Assembly (NCBI GenBank): GCA_014360685.1
Contig: JACIXB010000014.1
Location: 1 to 64,000 of the forward strand
Reading direction: 5' to 3'
Length of the DNA: 64,000 nt
From: Actinomycetota bacterium
Lineage (GTDB): Bacteria; Actinomycetota; Geothermincolia; Geothermincolales; RBG-13-55-18
In this document: positions 1-11,703 of the stretch, in pieces
Layout: each line of letters opens with the position of its first letter
Numbering within the stretch: position 1 is the stretch's first letter
Program-made: the position numbers and the translations under genes
The notes under the pieces: generated by a model
Seen by the model: the letters and a program-made list of their open reading frames with translations, nothing else
Database searches by the model: none
What the model was told of the DNA's origin: nothing

Positions 1-15
1 TGCTACCATCTTCAT
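1..15 (-). CDS. 5' end of a gene running off the window
   Basis: Only the first five codons (ATG AAG ATG GTA GCA) are inside the window. They are read leftward from position 15. An AAGGAGG Shine-Dalgarno site sits at 25-31 on the same strand, nine bases upstream, which is the main reason for calling a start. The product cannot be named from five residues. Confidence 0.4.
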
Positions 16-345
16 TGAGAGAAACCTCCTTCCTGGTTCGGTTTTGGTTTTCCATCAGGATATCAGAGAGGTTTCTCTCCTGTTTTGGAGATCTCTCCCT
101 AAACCCACCTATTCTTTACACGAACCATCCGCTTTACGTCGGCCTCAATCTCCCCGCTCCACACGAAACTCGGTCTCGTGCCGATACGAAATATGGTTTT
201 CAAGGTATGCTTGCCAAGTTCCCGTTCTCGGGGGCCGTATGTCATTGTTGTGCGCGGTGACGATTATCGATATCCTGCCGGGACTTGCCCCACAATGAAA
301 AGGCCCCACTTAGAATTGGGGCCCTCGGGTATCACCGGGCTTCCT
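16..345. other. intergenic region
   Basis: No convincing gene is seen in these 330 bases. They hold the ribosome binding site of the leftward gene at the window edge and, at the right end, the terminator of the SCP2-like gene. The short open frames on the plus strand have no ribosome binding sites and no recognisable product. Confidence 0.5.
297..323 (-). terminator. Rho-independent terminator of the SCP2-like gene
   Basis: On the minus strand, just past the stop codon at 346, a perfect 7-bp GC-rich stem (317-323 with 302-308) encloses an 8-base loop. It is followed by four T residues (298-301). The T tract is short but placement and stem are typical. Confidence 0.7.
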
Positions 346-918
346 TTACAATTCGATGCCCAGGAAACGGGCGGCCAGGTCCTTGACCGTGGCCCGCAAC
401 CCCTCCACTTCCTCCGGGGATAGTTCGTCGGGATACTTGCCGCCCACCATCTGGCTGATCTCCGTGAGACGCACGGCGGCCTTCACGTAGCGCACGATGG
501 TGGGAAGGTCGCCCTTGAGGCGCAACTTTCCCTGCATCATCCCCTTGACGGCGTCCAGCTGGCCGCGGCCCACCTCCATCCAGCGGTCCGCGGAGCCGGT
601 GATGACGAAGTCCCCGGCCTCGCCCACCTCCGGGGGGACGATGCGCGCCTTGCGGCACTCACCGTGCCAGAGGTCCAGGAAGATGTAGAGGTCGATGTCC
701 AGGCCGTACTGGGGGGCCTTCTCCACGTGCAGGACCACGCTTCCCTCCCAGTTCTTGGCCAACTCCCGGTAGGTGGTGTCCTCGTTGATGGCCTTTTCGT
801 AAAGGGCCACCCACTCGGGGGTGAAGTAGATGTAGGGTTTGGGCTCCGACTCCATGCGCTTTGCCAGTTCTTCCTGGTAGGCCTTCTCCCATTCCTCGGT
901 GCCGTAGGCGATTCCCAT
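346..918 (-). CDS. SCP2 sterol-carrier-like protein
   Basis: The 190-residue product resembles the SCP-2 sterol transfer fold, a small cytosolic domain with a hydrophobic tunnel for lipids or acyl-CoA. The C-terminal half shows the typical pattern: a strand ending in ITGSADRWMEVGRGQLD, then MMQGKLRLKGDLPTIVRY, where the family has a conserved G-K-(I/L)-x-(I/V)-x-G-(D/N) turn. The N-terminal roughly 70 residues are helical. I chose the ATG at 918, preceded by a GGGGG-type ribosome binding site; the frame stays open to 1110 but that extension looks non-coding. It is divergent from carA and probably monocistronic. The ligand is unknown. A second SCP2-like protein lies at 22.6 kb. Confidence 0.8.
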   Translation of the reverse strand: MGIAYGTEEWEKAYQEELAKRMESEPKPYIYFTPEWVALYEKAINEDTTYRELAKNWEGSVVLHVEKAPQYGLDIDLYIFLDLWHGECRKARIVPPEVGEAGDFVITGSADRWMEVGRGQLDAVKGMMQGKLRLKGDLPTIVRYVKAAVRLTEISQMVGGKYPDELSPEEVEGLRATVKDLAARFLGIEL

Positions 919-997
919 GCTTACCCCCTTTCGCCGACTCGGGATACAGCCCGACAACCTCCCTTCCTTGGGCGCGACTTGCAGGACCCTATGCATT

Positions 998-1026
998 AGT
1001 ATACCAACGGGTTTACATGTATTGAA
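998..1026 (-). promoter_or_regulatory. probable promoter of the SCP2-like gene
   Basis: Read leftward, TTCAAT at 1021-1026 and TATACT at 998-1003 are separated by exactly 17 bases, giving a plausible sigma-70-type promoter. The untranslated leader to the ATG at 918 would be roughly 70 bases. The -35 box is weak. Confidence 0.45.
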
Positions 1027-1154
1027 GGGGAGGGCGTTGATGTTGATTGCGTTTCCTGAAGTTAGAGCGGCCTCATAGCCACCGGCATCCCCGAAGGAAG
1101 GGACGGACATGCCTCACCCTTTCCTGCGCCCTTTCCCCCGTCACCACCAGTCCC

Positions 1155-1160
1155 TATAAT
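1155..1160 (+). promoter_or_regulatory. -10 box upstream of carAB
   Basis: A perfect TATAAT lies 39 bases before the carA start codon. No good -35 hexamer is seen 17 bases further upstream (TTTCCC), so the promoter may depend on an activator. No PyrR- or arginine-type leader structure is visible; the leader would be only about 30 bases. Confidence 0.45.
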
Positions 1161-1198
1161 AGACGGAAGACTTGGGACGGGAGGTGGGAAAGATCCCC

Positions 1199-2339
1199 AT
1201 GGAAAGGGCCATAATCCTGCTCGAGGATGGGAAATACTTCACCGGCACGCCCTTCGGCGCCAGGGGGGTGCGCACGGGCGAGCTGGTTTTCAACACCAGC
1301 ATGACCGGTTACCAGGAGATCCTCACCGACCCCTCCTATAAGGGCCAGATCGTCACCATGACCTATCCCTTGATCGGCAATTACGGGGTAAACGAGGAGG
1401 ACGTGGAGTCCCGCGGTCCCCAGGTGGAGGGCTTCGTGGTCCGGGAGTGCTGCCGCTATCCGTCCAACTGGAGGGCCACCCATTCCCTTGACGAGTATCT
1501 ACGGGAACACGACATAGTGGGCATCGAGGGCGTCGACACCCGGGCCGTGACCCGGCACATCCGATCCATCGGGGCCATGATGTGCATCGTGTCCTCCGAG
1601 GACGCCGACCTGGCCGAGCTGAGGCGCTTACTGGAGGAGGCCCCTCCCTACGTGGGCGTGGACTTGGTGAAGGAGGTCACCTGCGGCGCGCCCCACCGCT
1701 TCGATGAGGAACCCCTACCACCCATGGGGAGGGGGGTCATGCCGGAGGTCCCCGGCCCCGGAAAACGGCCCCTGCGCGTGGTGGCCTATGACTGCGGCAT
1801 AAAACGAAACATCCTTCGCATCCTCTCCGCCCTGGGGTGCGAGGTGGTGGTGGTCCCCGCGGACACCACCGCCTCCCGGGTGCTGCAACTGGGACCCGAC
1901 GGCATCTTCCTCTCCAACGGGCCGGGGGACCCGGCGGCGGTGACCTACCTCATCGAGGAGGTGGCCAAGCTCATCGGGGTAAAGCCCATCTTCGGCATCT
2001 GCCTGGGTCACCAGATTCTGGGGCTGGCCCTGGGGGGCCGCACCTTCAAGCTGAAGTTCGGGCACCGCGGGGCCAATCACCCGGTCAAGGACCTGCGGAG
2101 GGGGAACATCCTCATCACCGCCCAGAACCACGGTTTCTGCGTGGACCTGGAGAGCATCGCCTCCGAGGTGGAACCCACCTTCGTCAACCTCAACGACGGC
2201 ACCCTGGAGGGGTTCCGCCACCGCCGCTACCCGGCCTACTCCGTGCAGTTCCACCCCGAGGATTCGCCGGGCCCCCACGACGCCGTGTACCTCTTCGGGG
2301 ACTTCATCCGCGACATGCGCGCCTGGCGGGGTGAGGCCC

Positions 2340-2347
<8 letters not shown>
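1199..2347 (+). CDS. carA: Carbamoyl-phosphate synthase small (glutaminase) subunit
   Basis: The 382-residue cytosolic subunit releases ammonia from glutamine and channels it to CarB for carbamoyl phosphate synthesis, feeding arginine and pyrimidine pathways. The N-terminal CPSase small-chain domain carries the family stretch [17 protein letters not shown]. The C-terminal class-I glutamine amidotransferase domain has the nucleophile in GICLGHQ (about Cys268) and the His/Glu partners in FHPED (about His352, Glu354), so the triad is complete. I chose the ATG at 1199, which has a GGGAGGTGGG ribosome binding site; an upstream in-frame start at 1172 would put that site inside the gene. The 3' end overlaps carB by eight bases, so translation is probably coupled. 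Confidence 0.97.
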
Positions 2348-5594
<3,247 letters not shown>

Positions 5595-5609
<15 letters not shown>

Positions 5610-5708
5610 AATTTGATACATCCGAGTACCGAAAAATTTAACCCTGGCTTATTTCCCTTTCCATGCGGATACATGACATCCGAGTATCAAATTTCAAGAC
5701 CTGACCCC
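5595..5708. repeat. Inverted-repeat (MITE/REP-like) element
   Basis: Two 25-base arms (5595-5619 and 5684-5708) are perfect reverse complements. The left arm begins GGGGTCAGGTCTTGAAATTT. The 64-base centre has no coding capacity, and a 10-base direct repeat (CATCCGAGTA) flanks the inner ends. The left arm supplies the carB stop codon; the right arm abuts the stop of the leftward gene at 5709. The structure fits a small non-autonomous mobile palindrome of the REP/MITE kind or a bidirectional terminator without a U tract. Related half-arms are seen at 48022-48047 and, weakly, near 27310. Confidence 0.8.
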
Positions 5709-6221
5709 TTACGGTTGGAGGAGCTTGCTGAACATGAGGGATTGCGCGGGGTCGTAGTACTCGAGGCTAAGGTAGTAATCCTTCCATTCCTCCCCCCGGG
5801 GAAGGTTTTCGGCCCAGAAGTAGAGGGTGAAGGAACGGACGGCACCGGGAGGTATGCGGCTGTGGCTTTCCGGTGCCTGGGGGCAGCGGGACTGGAAGCG
5901 CATGGGGTGGTAGATGTAATGCTGTAACGCGTCTCCCAGAGGAGAAGAGGAAGGAGCCACCACCGCCTGGAACAGGTTAGGGTCGAGGGAGACGTCCGCG
6001 GAGTCGCGGTTGAGTGCCTCGGCGGCCACCACCAATGTCCTCGTGCCCTCCTCCTCCAGACGGCAGTCCTTCACCGTCAGTTCCACGTCCGCCTTTCCCA
6101 CCAGGGCCCCCGCCACGCGCACGCTGCCCCGGTTTATCTCCGCGTTCACCGTGAACCAGATCCCCAAGCCCAGGATAATCAAGGGGATGAGGAAGGCTAT
6201 GAGCAGCCTGGATGGAAACAA
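5709..6221 (-). CDS. Membrane-anchored protein of unknown function
   Basis: The 170-residue product has one N-terminal hydrophobic helix (about residues 5-26), either a signal anchor or an uncleaved signal. The remainder is predicted extracytoplasmic and beta-rich, alternating charged and hydrophobic stretches. The pattern of a small anchor plus a beta-sandwich recalls DUF4352/telomeric-repeat-factor-like extracellular proteins, but I do not recognise it firmly. The start is TTG at 6221, supported by an AGGAGGTG ribosome binding site. The stop codon touches the inverted-repeat element that ends carB. Confidence 0.6.
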   Translation of the reverse strand: MFPSRLLIAFLIPLIILGLGIWFTVNAEINRGSVRVAGALVGKADVELTVKDCRLEEEGTRTLVVAAEALNRDSADVSLDPNLFQAVVAPSSSPLGDALQHYIYHPMRFQSRCPQAPESHSRIPPGAVRSFTLYFWAENLPRGEEWKDYYLSLEYYDPAQSLMFSKLLQP

Positions 6222-6289
6222 TACTCCACCTCCTGCTCATGGAACCCTTTTTTGCGCCCCCGTGTCGTCCCCACCGTTTCCCTTTTAGA

Positions 6290-7060
6290 TTATACATACG
6301 AGCCGTGCTTTTTTCCTCCATGGCGAGATGCAGGCCTGGGTCGTCCCACGAAAGGGAAAAGAGCCGGGCGCGAAGGCGTGCACCGGCTGCGGTGCTCTCC
6401 ACCGGCAGGGGAGGCGGTGTCGGTTCCAAAAAAGTTCGGAGTTTTACCTGGAGAGGGCCTATTCTCCACGATCGTAAGCCTTCGTGGGGATGAGGAGAAG
6501 GGGGGCTTGGGAGGGTCGGTGCCGGAAAAGGGGTCGTATATAACCGGGGCGATGTATTCAACGAGACTTCCTCGAAGGGATCCGTAGACGGTATCCACGG
6601 AACGGAGGTAACCGGCGGGATCGGCCAGCTTACTGTAAATATTTTCCAACAGAAGGTAATACCGGAAGCGCAGGGAGCCGTGCCCCCGTCTCTCCGCGGC
6701 CGGTCGAACCTCTCCCTCCAGGCCCTTCTTTTCTCCCTCAAATAAATCGGGAATTCTTCCGCCTTCACCCCTCGGGAGGGCGCCCGGACCAGGTCGTAAA
6801 GGGCCTTGTTCAGGGCATAGAAACACATGCCGTAATTGTGGAAGGAAACCAGGGACTGCCCCCATCCCATCTCCTCGTGGGCATCGTGGATGGCATTATA
6901 TACCCTCATGTGGGAGATGACCAGGTTCTCGGCCGCTTTCCCGGCCTGCCCCGCCCCCCTTTTGCCGCGAGGATGTTCCCCCAGCATGTACATGAGGAGA
7001 GCAAGTATGTTGAGCTCGTTGATGGTGAACCACGGGCGTATGGCCTTTTTCCCTGACTGC
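6290..7060 (-). pseudogene. Decayed glycoside-hydrolase family 1-like fragment
   Basis: Two overlapping leftward frames carry pieces that read as one broken protein. One frame (about 7045-6750) has WFTINELNILALLMYMLGE, then a run resembling the GH1 segment that follows the acid/base motif TxNEP, and VSFHNYGMCFYALN. A neighbouring frame continues with RYYLLLENIYSKLADP and more residues before losing similarity. At least one frameshift is needed. The N-terminal half and the second catalytic glutamate motif were not found. Assignment to GH1 is by eye only. Confidence 0.45.
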
Positions 7061-7278
7061 GGGAGGCGCCGGCGGTTCAGGCCGGTCCGAGGCCATGGGG
7101 AAAAAGGGGCCGGGCGTCCCACTGGCCGGGAACGGTGCTCCCGGATAAACGCAGGCCCTGTCACCCGAGAGGGCTAAACCGGATTCGCCGGTCCCCGGAG
7201 GGTTTAAGCGACCAAGAGGTACGGATCCCGTTTAACCTCTGGTCCGCGGGGGAATCCTATGCCTTTGAGGGGGAGAAC

Positions 7279-7824
7279 ATGAAGGAGATACGCGTCCACG
7301 GACGGGGAGGGATGGGCAACGTCACCGCGGCCGAGCTCCTGGCCGAGGCGGCCTTCGCGGACGGAAAATACGCCCAGGCCTTCCCCTTCTTCGGCGCAGA
7401 GCGGCAGGGTGCCCCGGTGGTGGCCTTCGTGCGCATAGACGAAAATCCCATCCGCGTCCGCCAGCAGGTTTACAAGCCCGACTATCTCATCGTGCAGGAC
7501 GTGGGGCTGCTCTACAACGCGGACATACTCAAGGGGTTGAAGCCGGGGGGAGCCCTCGTCGTGAACACCACGCGACCCGGCGAGGAGCTGCCCATAGGCG
7601 AGGGCTTCAAGGTTTATACCGTCCCGGCCCTCAAGGTAGCCCTCGAGGTCATCGGCCGGCCGATCATTAACGTGGTCATGGTGGGAGCCTTCGCCTGCGC
7701 CACCGGACTGGTGAGGCTGGAGTCGGTCACCGAGGCCGTCAAGGCACGCTTCCCCGGCGAGCTGGGGGAGAAGGAAGCCCTGGCCACCCTCAAGGCCTGC
7801 GAGCAGATAGGGGAGTGCGGCTGA
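7279..7824 (+). CDS. porG: 2-oxoacid (pyruvate):ferredoxin oxidoreductase, gamma subunit
   Basis: The 181-residue product is the gamma chain of a four-subunit ferredoxin-dependent 2-oxoacid oxidoreductase, which reversibly converts a 2-oxoacid and CoA to acyl-CoA, CO2 and reduced ferredoxin. The N-terminal GRGGMGNVTAAELLAEA and the later AFPFFGAERQGAPV are hallmarks of the gamma domain. The ATG at 7279 follows a GAGGGGG ribosome binding site; the frame stays open upstream but that part has no similarity. It is the first gene of the operon and overlaps the delta subunit by one base. Confidence 0.93.
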   Translation: MKEIRVHGRGGMGNVTAAELLAEAAFADGKYAQAFPFFGAERQGAPVVAFVRIDENPIRVRQQVYKPDYLIVQDVGLLYNADILKGLKPGGALVVNTTRPGEELPIGEGFKVYTVPALKVALEVIGRPIINVVMVGAFACATGLVRLESVTEAVKARFPGELGEKEALATLKACEQIGECG

Positions 7825-8096
7825 TGCGCGTCTTCGTGGGAAGGAGGGTAAGGCCCGGTTCCAGCCTGGAGAACAAGACCAGGGCCTGGAGGGGCAAGCA
7901 CCCCGTATATAAACAGAAGGATTGCATCGGGTGCCGGAGGTGCTTCCTGGGTTGCCCGGAGGGGACGGTGTACCAGCTGGACAAGAAGCGGTTCGACGTC
8001 AACCTGGACTACTGCAAGGGGTGCGGTATCTGCGCCCACGAGTGCCCGGTGAACGACATAGACATGGTGCTGGAGGCCGGCTGCGAGGAGCCCTGA
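7824..8096 (+). CDS. porD: 2-oxoacid (pyruvate):ferredoxin oxidoreductase, delta (ferredoxin-like) subunit
   Basis: The 90-residue electron-transfer subunit carries two [4Fe-4S] binding motifs, CIGCRRCFLGCP and CKGCGICAHECP, wiring the thiamine-diphosphate site of the complex to external ferredoxin. The ATG at 7824 overlaps the gamma stop codon (TGATG), which indicates translational coupling. Length and motif spacing match the PorD/KorD family. Confidence 0.93.
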   Translation: MRVFVGRRVRPGSSLENKTRAWRGKHPVYKQKDCIGCRRCFLGCPEGTVYQLDKKRFDVNLDYCKGCGICAHECPVNDIDMVLEAGCEEP

Positions 8097-8121
8097 GAAC
8101 CGGAGATGATGGGAGGTTGAT

Positions 8122-9294
8122 TTGCGGGCCATCCTGGAGGGGTCGAAGGCGGTAGCCGAGGCGGTGCGCATGTGCCGCCCCAACCTGGTCTGCGCCTATC
8201 CCATCACCCCCCAGACCCATATCGTGGAGGAGCTCTCCCACATGGTGGCCGACGGGCGCCTGGAGGCCGGCTTCGTGCTGGCGGAGAGCGAGTTCGGGGC
8301 GGCCTCCATCGTCCTGGGGGGAAGCGTCGTCGGGGGGCGCGCCTACACGGCCACCAGCTCCCAGGGCCTGCTGCTGATGGTGGAGGTCATCTTCAACATC
8401 GCCGGGCTGCGCCTCCCGGTGGTCATGACCTGCGCCAACCGGGCCGTCTCCGCCCCCATCAACATATGGAACGACCAGCAAGACGCGGTCTCCATCCGCG
8501 ACTCAGGATGGATCCAGCTCTACGTGGAGGACAACCAGGAAGCGGTGGACACCCACATCCAGGCCTTCCGCATCGCCGAGGAGCTCATGATCCCGGTGAT
8601 GGTGTGCATGGACGGGTACGTGCTCACCCACACCATGGAGCCCGTGGACATCCCGGAGCAGGAGGAAGTGGACCGCTTCCTCCCGCCCTACCGGCCCAAG
8701 TACAGGTTGGACCCCGATGACCCCTTCACCATGGGGGCCATGGTGGGGCCGGACGCCTACATGGAGACCCGCTACCACGTGCACATGGACATGATGGAGG
8801 CCCGCTCGGTCATCCAGAGAGTGGCTGACGATTACGCCCAGGCCTTCGGGCGCCATCACGGTGGCCTCGTCGAGACCTACGATCTCGAGGGCGCCGACGT
8901 GGTTCTGGTTTCCATGGGATCCCTCCTGGGCACCATGCGCGAGGCGGTGGACGAGCTCCGGAAGGAAGGCCTGAAGGTAGGCATCCTCAAGGTGCGCTGC
9001 TTCCGCCCCTTCCCCAAGGAGGCCATCCACGATGCCCTTCAGGGCATCGAAGTGGTGGGAGTGATCGAGAAGGACATATCCCTGGGCCTGGAGGGGACCC
9101 TGTGCTCGGAGATGCGTGCTGCCTTCTGCGGTGAGGAATCACCCAATATTTCAAGTTTCATCATGGGGCTGGGCGGAAGGGATATCACCGTGGAGGAGAT
9201 AAAACAGGTGGCCCGGGACCTGGCCTCCAATCCCGCCTGCCGGGTGGAGTTCCGCGGTCTCAAGGAGGAGCTGTTGCGGGGTGACGAGGGATGA
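8122..9294 (+). CDS. porA: 2-oxoacid (pyruvate):ferredoxin oxidoreductase, alpha subunit
   Basis: The 390-residue alpha chain forms part of the thiamine-diphosphate active site. The N-terminal YPITPQTHIVEEL is diagnostic for this domain. GARAYTATSSQGLLLM-type sequence (seen as GGRAYTATSSQGLLLM) and the C-terminal transketolase-like domain (SMGSLLGTMREAV, RCFRPFP) follow in the expected order. The overall look is closest to pyruvate-type PorA; substrate specificity is not proven by sequence. The start is TTG at 8122 with a GGGAGG ribosome binding site five bases upstream. The stop overlaps an unannotated-looking 48-codon frame by ATGA. Confidence 0.93.
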   Translation: MRAILEGSKAVAEAVRMCRPNLVCAYPITPQTHIVEELSHMVADGRLEAGFVLAESEFGAASIVLGGSVVGGRAYTATSSQGLLLMVEVIFNIAGLRLPVVMTCANRAVSAPINIWNDQQDAVSIRDSGWIQLYVEDNQEAVDTHIQAFRIAEELMIPVMVCMDGYVLTHTMEPVDIPEQEEVDRFLPPYRPKYRLDPDDPFTMGAMVGPDAYMETRYHVHMDMMEARSVIQRVADDYAQAFGRHHGGLVETYDLEGADVVLVSMGSLLGTMREAVDELRKEGLKVGILKVRCFRPFPKEAIHDALQGIEVVGVIEKDISLGLEGTLCSEMRAAFCGEESPNISSFIMGLGGRDITVEEIKQVARDLASNPACRVEFRGLKEELLRGDEG

Positions 9295-9437
9295 GCGGAA
9301 AATGGCGCTATTTCCGCAAGCCAACCATTAAGCAATACTGCGGCGATGAATGCCGCTGTCAGAGAGGAGTGGGGAAGGAGCTGTTTCCCGATCTCCCGTT
9401 AACAAGGTCGGACGCCAGGATACGGGGTGAAAAATGA
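9291..9437 (+). CDS. 48-residue ORF of unknown function inside the por operon
   Basis: A 48-codon frame fills the gap between the alpha and beta subunits exactly. Its ATG (9291) overlaps the porA stop in an ATGA, and its TGA (9435-9437) overlaps the porB start region in another ATGA. A GGGGTGA ribosome binding site lies six bases upstream, the same type as in front of porB. The product is basic and has three cysteines in a compact CGDECRC cluster near residues 17-23. It matches no family I recognise. The double overlap and the ribosome binding site are direct observations; that it is a metal-binding accessory or assembly factor is only a guess. Chance remains possible for a frame this short. 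Confidence 0.5.
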   Translation: MSGKWRYFRKPTIKQYCGDECRCQRGVGKELFPDLPLTRSDARIRGEK

Positions 9438-10360
9438 TGAGCGAGGAAACGAGGAAGGTCATCAACCTCTTGGAGCCCGGACACACGGGATGCGCCGGCT
9501 GCGGCCAGGCCATAGCCGCCCGCTTGGTGCTCAAGGCGGCTGGACCCAGGGTCATCGTGGCCAACGCCACCGGCTGCCTGGAGGTCTATACCACGACCTA
9601 TCCCCGTTCCTCCTGGGAGGTACCCTGGATCCACTCCCTCTTCGAGAACGCCGCCGCGGTGGCCGCGGGCATGGAGGTGACCCTCAAGGCCATGGGCCGT
9701 TACGAGGGGATAAAGATCATCGCCCAGGCCGGGGACGGGGGCACGGCGGACATCGGAATGGGTTGCATCAGCGGGATGTTCGAGCGGGGCCACGACATCC
9801 TCTACGTCTGCTACGACAACGAGGGATACATGAACACCGGGTACCAGCGCTCCGGGCTCACCCCACCGGGGGCGCGCACCACGACCAGCCCGCCAGGGCG
9901 TTTCTCCTACGGGAATCGGACCCGCAAGAAGAACATGCCCATGATCGCCGTGGCTCACGGCGTGCCCTACGTGGCCACGGCCACCGTTTCCGAGCCCCGG
10001 GACCTCATGCGCAAGGTGCAGAAAGCCCTGGAGATCCAGGGGCCCAAGTACCTCCACATCCTGGTCCCCTGCGTGCCGGGCTGGGGCTACGAATCCGAAC
10101 TGACCGTGGAGCTGGCTCGATTGGCGGTGGAGACCAACCTGTTCCCGATCTTCGAGGTGGAAAACGGTGTGATTACCAAGGTGAAGAAGCCAAAGGAGAC
10201 CCGGCCGGTGGAGGATTACCTGCGGCCTCAGCGCCGTTTCGCCCACCTGTTCCAACCGGGAGGTGAGAAAGTCCTGGAGGAAATAAGACGCATTGCCGAG
10301 GAGAACTCAAGGCTGGAACCGGGCCCGGCTCGCCTTTTCGGCCCCTCGCTTCCGGAATGA
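9434..10360 (+). CDS. porB: 2-oxoacid (pyruvate):ferredoxin oxidoreductase, beta subunit
   Basis: The 308-residue beta chain binds thiamine diphosphate. The N-terminal CAGCGQAIAARL is the cluster-binding or domain-opening motif of the family, and GDGGTADIGMG followed by YDNEGYMNTGYQRSG is the ThDP/Mg-binding region. Lengths and order match PorB. Two adjacent ATGs (9434 and 9437) are possible; the GGGGTGA site (9424-9430) is better spaced for the second. The stop codon directly abuts that of a convergent TetR gene, with no recognisable terminator between them. Confidence 0.93.
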   Translation: MMSEETRKVINLLEPGHTGCAGCGQAIAARLVLKAAGPRVIVANATGCLEVYTTTYPRSSWEVPWIHSLFENAAAVAAGMEVTLKAMGRYEGIKIIAQAGDGGTADIGMGCISGMFERGHDILYVCYDNEGYMNTGYQRSGLTPPGARTTTSPPGRFSYGNRTRKKNMPMIAVAHGVPYVATATVSEPRDLMRKVQKALEIQGPKYLHILVPCVPGWGYESELTVELARLAVETNLFPIFEVENGVITKVKKPKETRPVEDYLRPQRRFAHLFQPGGEKVLEEIRRIAEENSRLEPGPARLFGPSLPE

Positions 10361-10951
10361 TCAGCGTGCGGCCAGACCGAAGATCAGGTAGTCGGCGATG
10401 GCATCGGCCGCTTTCTCCGGGTCCAGGCGCTGGTTGAACATGAACATATTCAGTCCCAGGTGCTGGGTGGCCCCGGAGATGAGGTTGCCGATGACGTAGG
10501 GATCCACCTTGCGGAAAAGGCCCTGGTCCACCCCCCGCTGGATGAGCTGCCCTATCAGCTCGGCCATGCGACGCTGCCAGTCGATCACCCGGGCGTCTAT
10601 CTCCGGGTTCATGCCCATTACCTCCTGGATGTAGATGGAGGCGAATTCCAGGTTCTGGGAGAAGTACTCAAAGAGGTCCAGGATGGTGCGCTTGGTGCGC
10701 TCCTTGAGCTCCTTTAGGTCGGTGGGCATGTCCTCCAGGTTGCGCTTGACAATGTCCTCCATATTATTGAGGATCCCGTCCACCAGCTCCACGAACAGGT
10801 CTTTCTTGCTGTCGAAGTAGCTATAGAAAGTGGCCCGGGCCACGCGGGCTTCCTGGAGGATATCCTCCACCGAACATCGGCTGAAACCCTTGCGGGAAAA
10901 CACGCGGATTCCCGCGTTGACGATGTCTGCTCGCTTGTCTCTCCTTGGCAA
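10361..10951 (-). CDS. TetR/AcrR-family transcriptional regulator
   Basis: The 196-residue protein has an N-terminal TetR helix-turn-helix (about residues 10-55) with AGIRVFSRKGFSRCSVEDIL and the following ARVARATFYSYFDSKKDLF, which is the recognition helix and the classic F-Y-x-Y-F-x-x-K-x-x-L motif. The C-terminal two-thirds is an all-helical ligand-binding and dimerisation domain. I chose the TTG at 10951 because it has a strong AAGGAGGAG site; the open frame continues to 11026 without one. It faces the por operon tail to tail, so control of por is not implied. The target and ligand are unknown. Confidence 0.85.
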   Translation of the reverse strand: MPRRDKRADIVNAGIRVFSRKGFSRCSVEDILQEARVARATFYSYFDSKKDLFVELVDGILNNMEDIVKRNLEDMPTDLKELKERTKRTILDLFEYFSQNLEFASIYIQEVMGMNPEIDARVIDWQRRMAELIGQLIQRGVDQGLFRKVDPYVIGNLISGATQHLGLNMFMFNQRLDPEKAADAIADYLIFGLAAR

Positions 10952-11703
10952 CTTGTCTCCTCCTTGCGAATCACGAATAAGAAATGAATTTTTATATATT
11001 TTCCCAGCTAAAGGGGTCGATGTCAAATCGTTCTTGCCCTAAATTAATTTCCTAAATTTCTTCACAATGAATAAATGTGTCAGGAGTGACGTATTGTATG
11101 GTTGAGGGTCGGAGACTGGATGGTGTGAGGGCGAGACACCGTCTTGGCTAGCGACGCGTTTCCGGCAACTAGTCCTCGGCTCCGAGCAGGATCACGCTAG
11201 CTTTTATTCTCGCCCCCAGCTTCCAAATGGCCTTGTTTCATGCGCTTGGGAACTTTCCGATGCCGCGATTCACCGACAAGCCCTTATTTCGATCTGTATA
11301 TGAAAATACCGTTCAGTGGGATATATGATTCAGTGGAGACCTCCGGCTTCCGGAGTGAGATGTTCACCCCGGCTTCGGGGCTCCCCCGGGAATCCGTCCC
11401 CCGGCGCCCCACGGCAATGCCTGAAACATGCTGTACCTAAGGAAGGTAAAGGATCGCGGCGGGCTGGTTCGCATCCGGCGCCCGGCGGCAGTACCGGTTC
11501 GTGCCGTGCTTGGCCCCGGTAAACATCCGGTTTCCGGGTGAAAAACAAAAGGAGCCCCGGGTGGCACCCGAGTCGGGAAGACGAAAGGCGAGGAAGTTGT
11601 AATGTCGGCTGGATCCGCGGGGGTCGAATATACGTTTGGTCAGCCACAAGTTTCACTTCGACATGTAGGGCGGATCCGCGAGGGTTAAGGGAGGGCTTGG
11701 GGT
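10952..11703. other. intergenic region between TetR and nth
   Basis: About 750 bases without a supported gene. The left part is AT-rich and holds the putative TetR promoter. The right part is GC-rich, with overlapping frames on both strands that lack ribosome binding sites. A GGATCCGCG(G/A)GGGT motif occurs twice (near 11612 and 11673). It may hold gene remnants that I cannot identify. Confidence 0.4.
10999..11027 (-). promoter_or_regulatory. possible promoter of the TetR gene
   Basis: Read leftward, a perfect TTGACA lies at 11022-11027. Seventeen bases downstream is GAAAAT (10999-11004), in the middle of an AT-rich tract (AAAATATATAAAA), so the exact -10 is uncertain. The position, about 50 bases before the start codon, is suitable. 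Confidence 0.4.
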
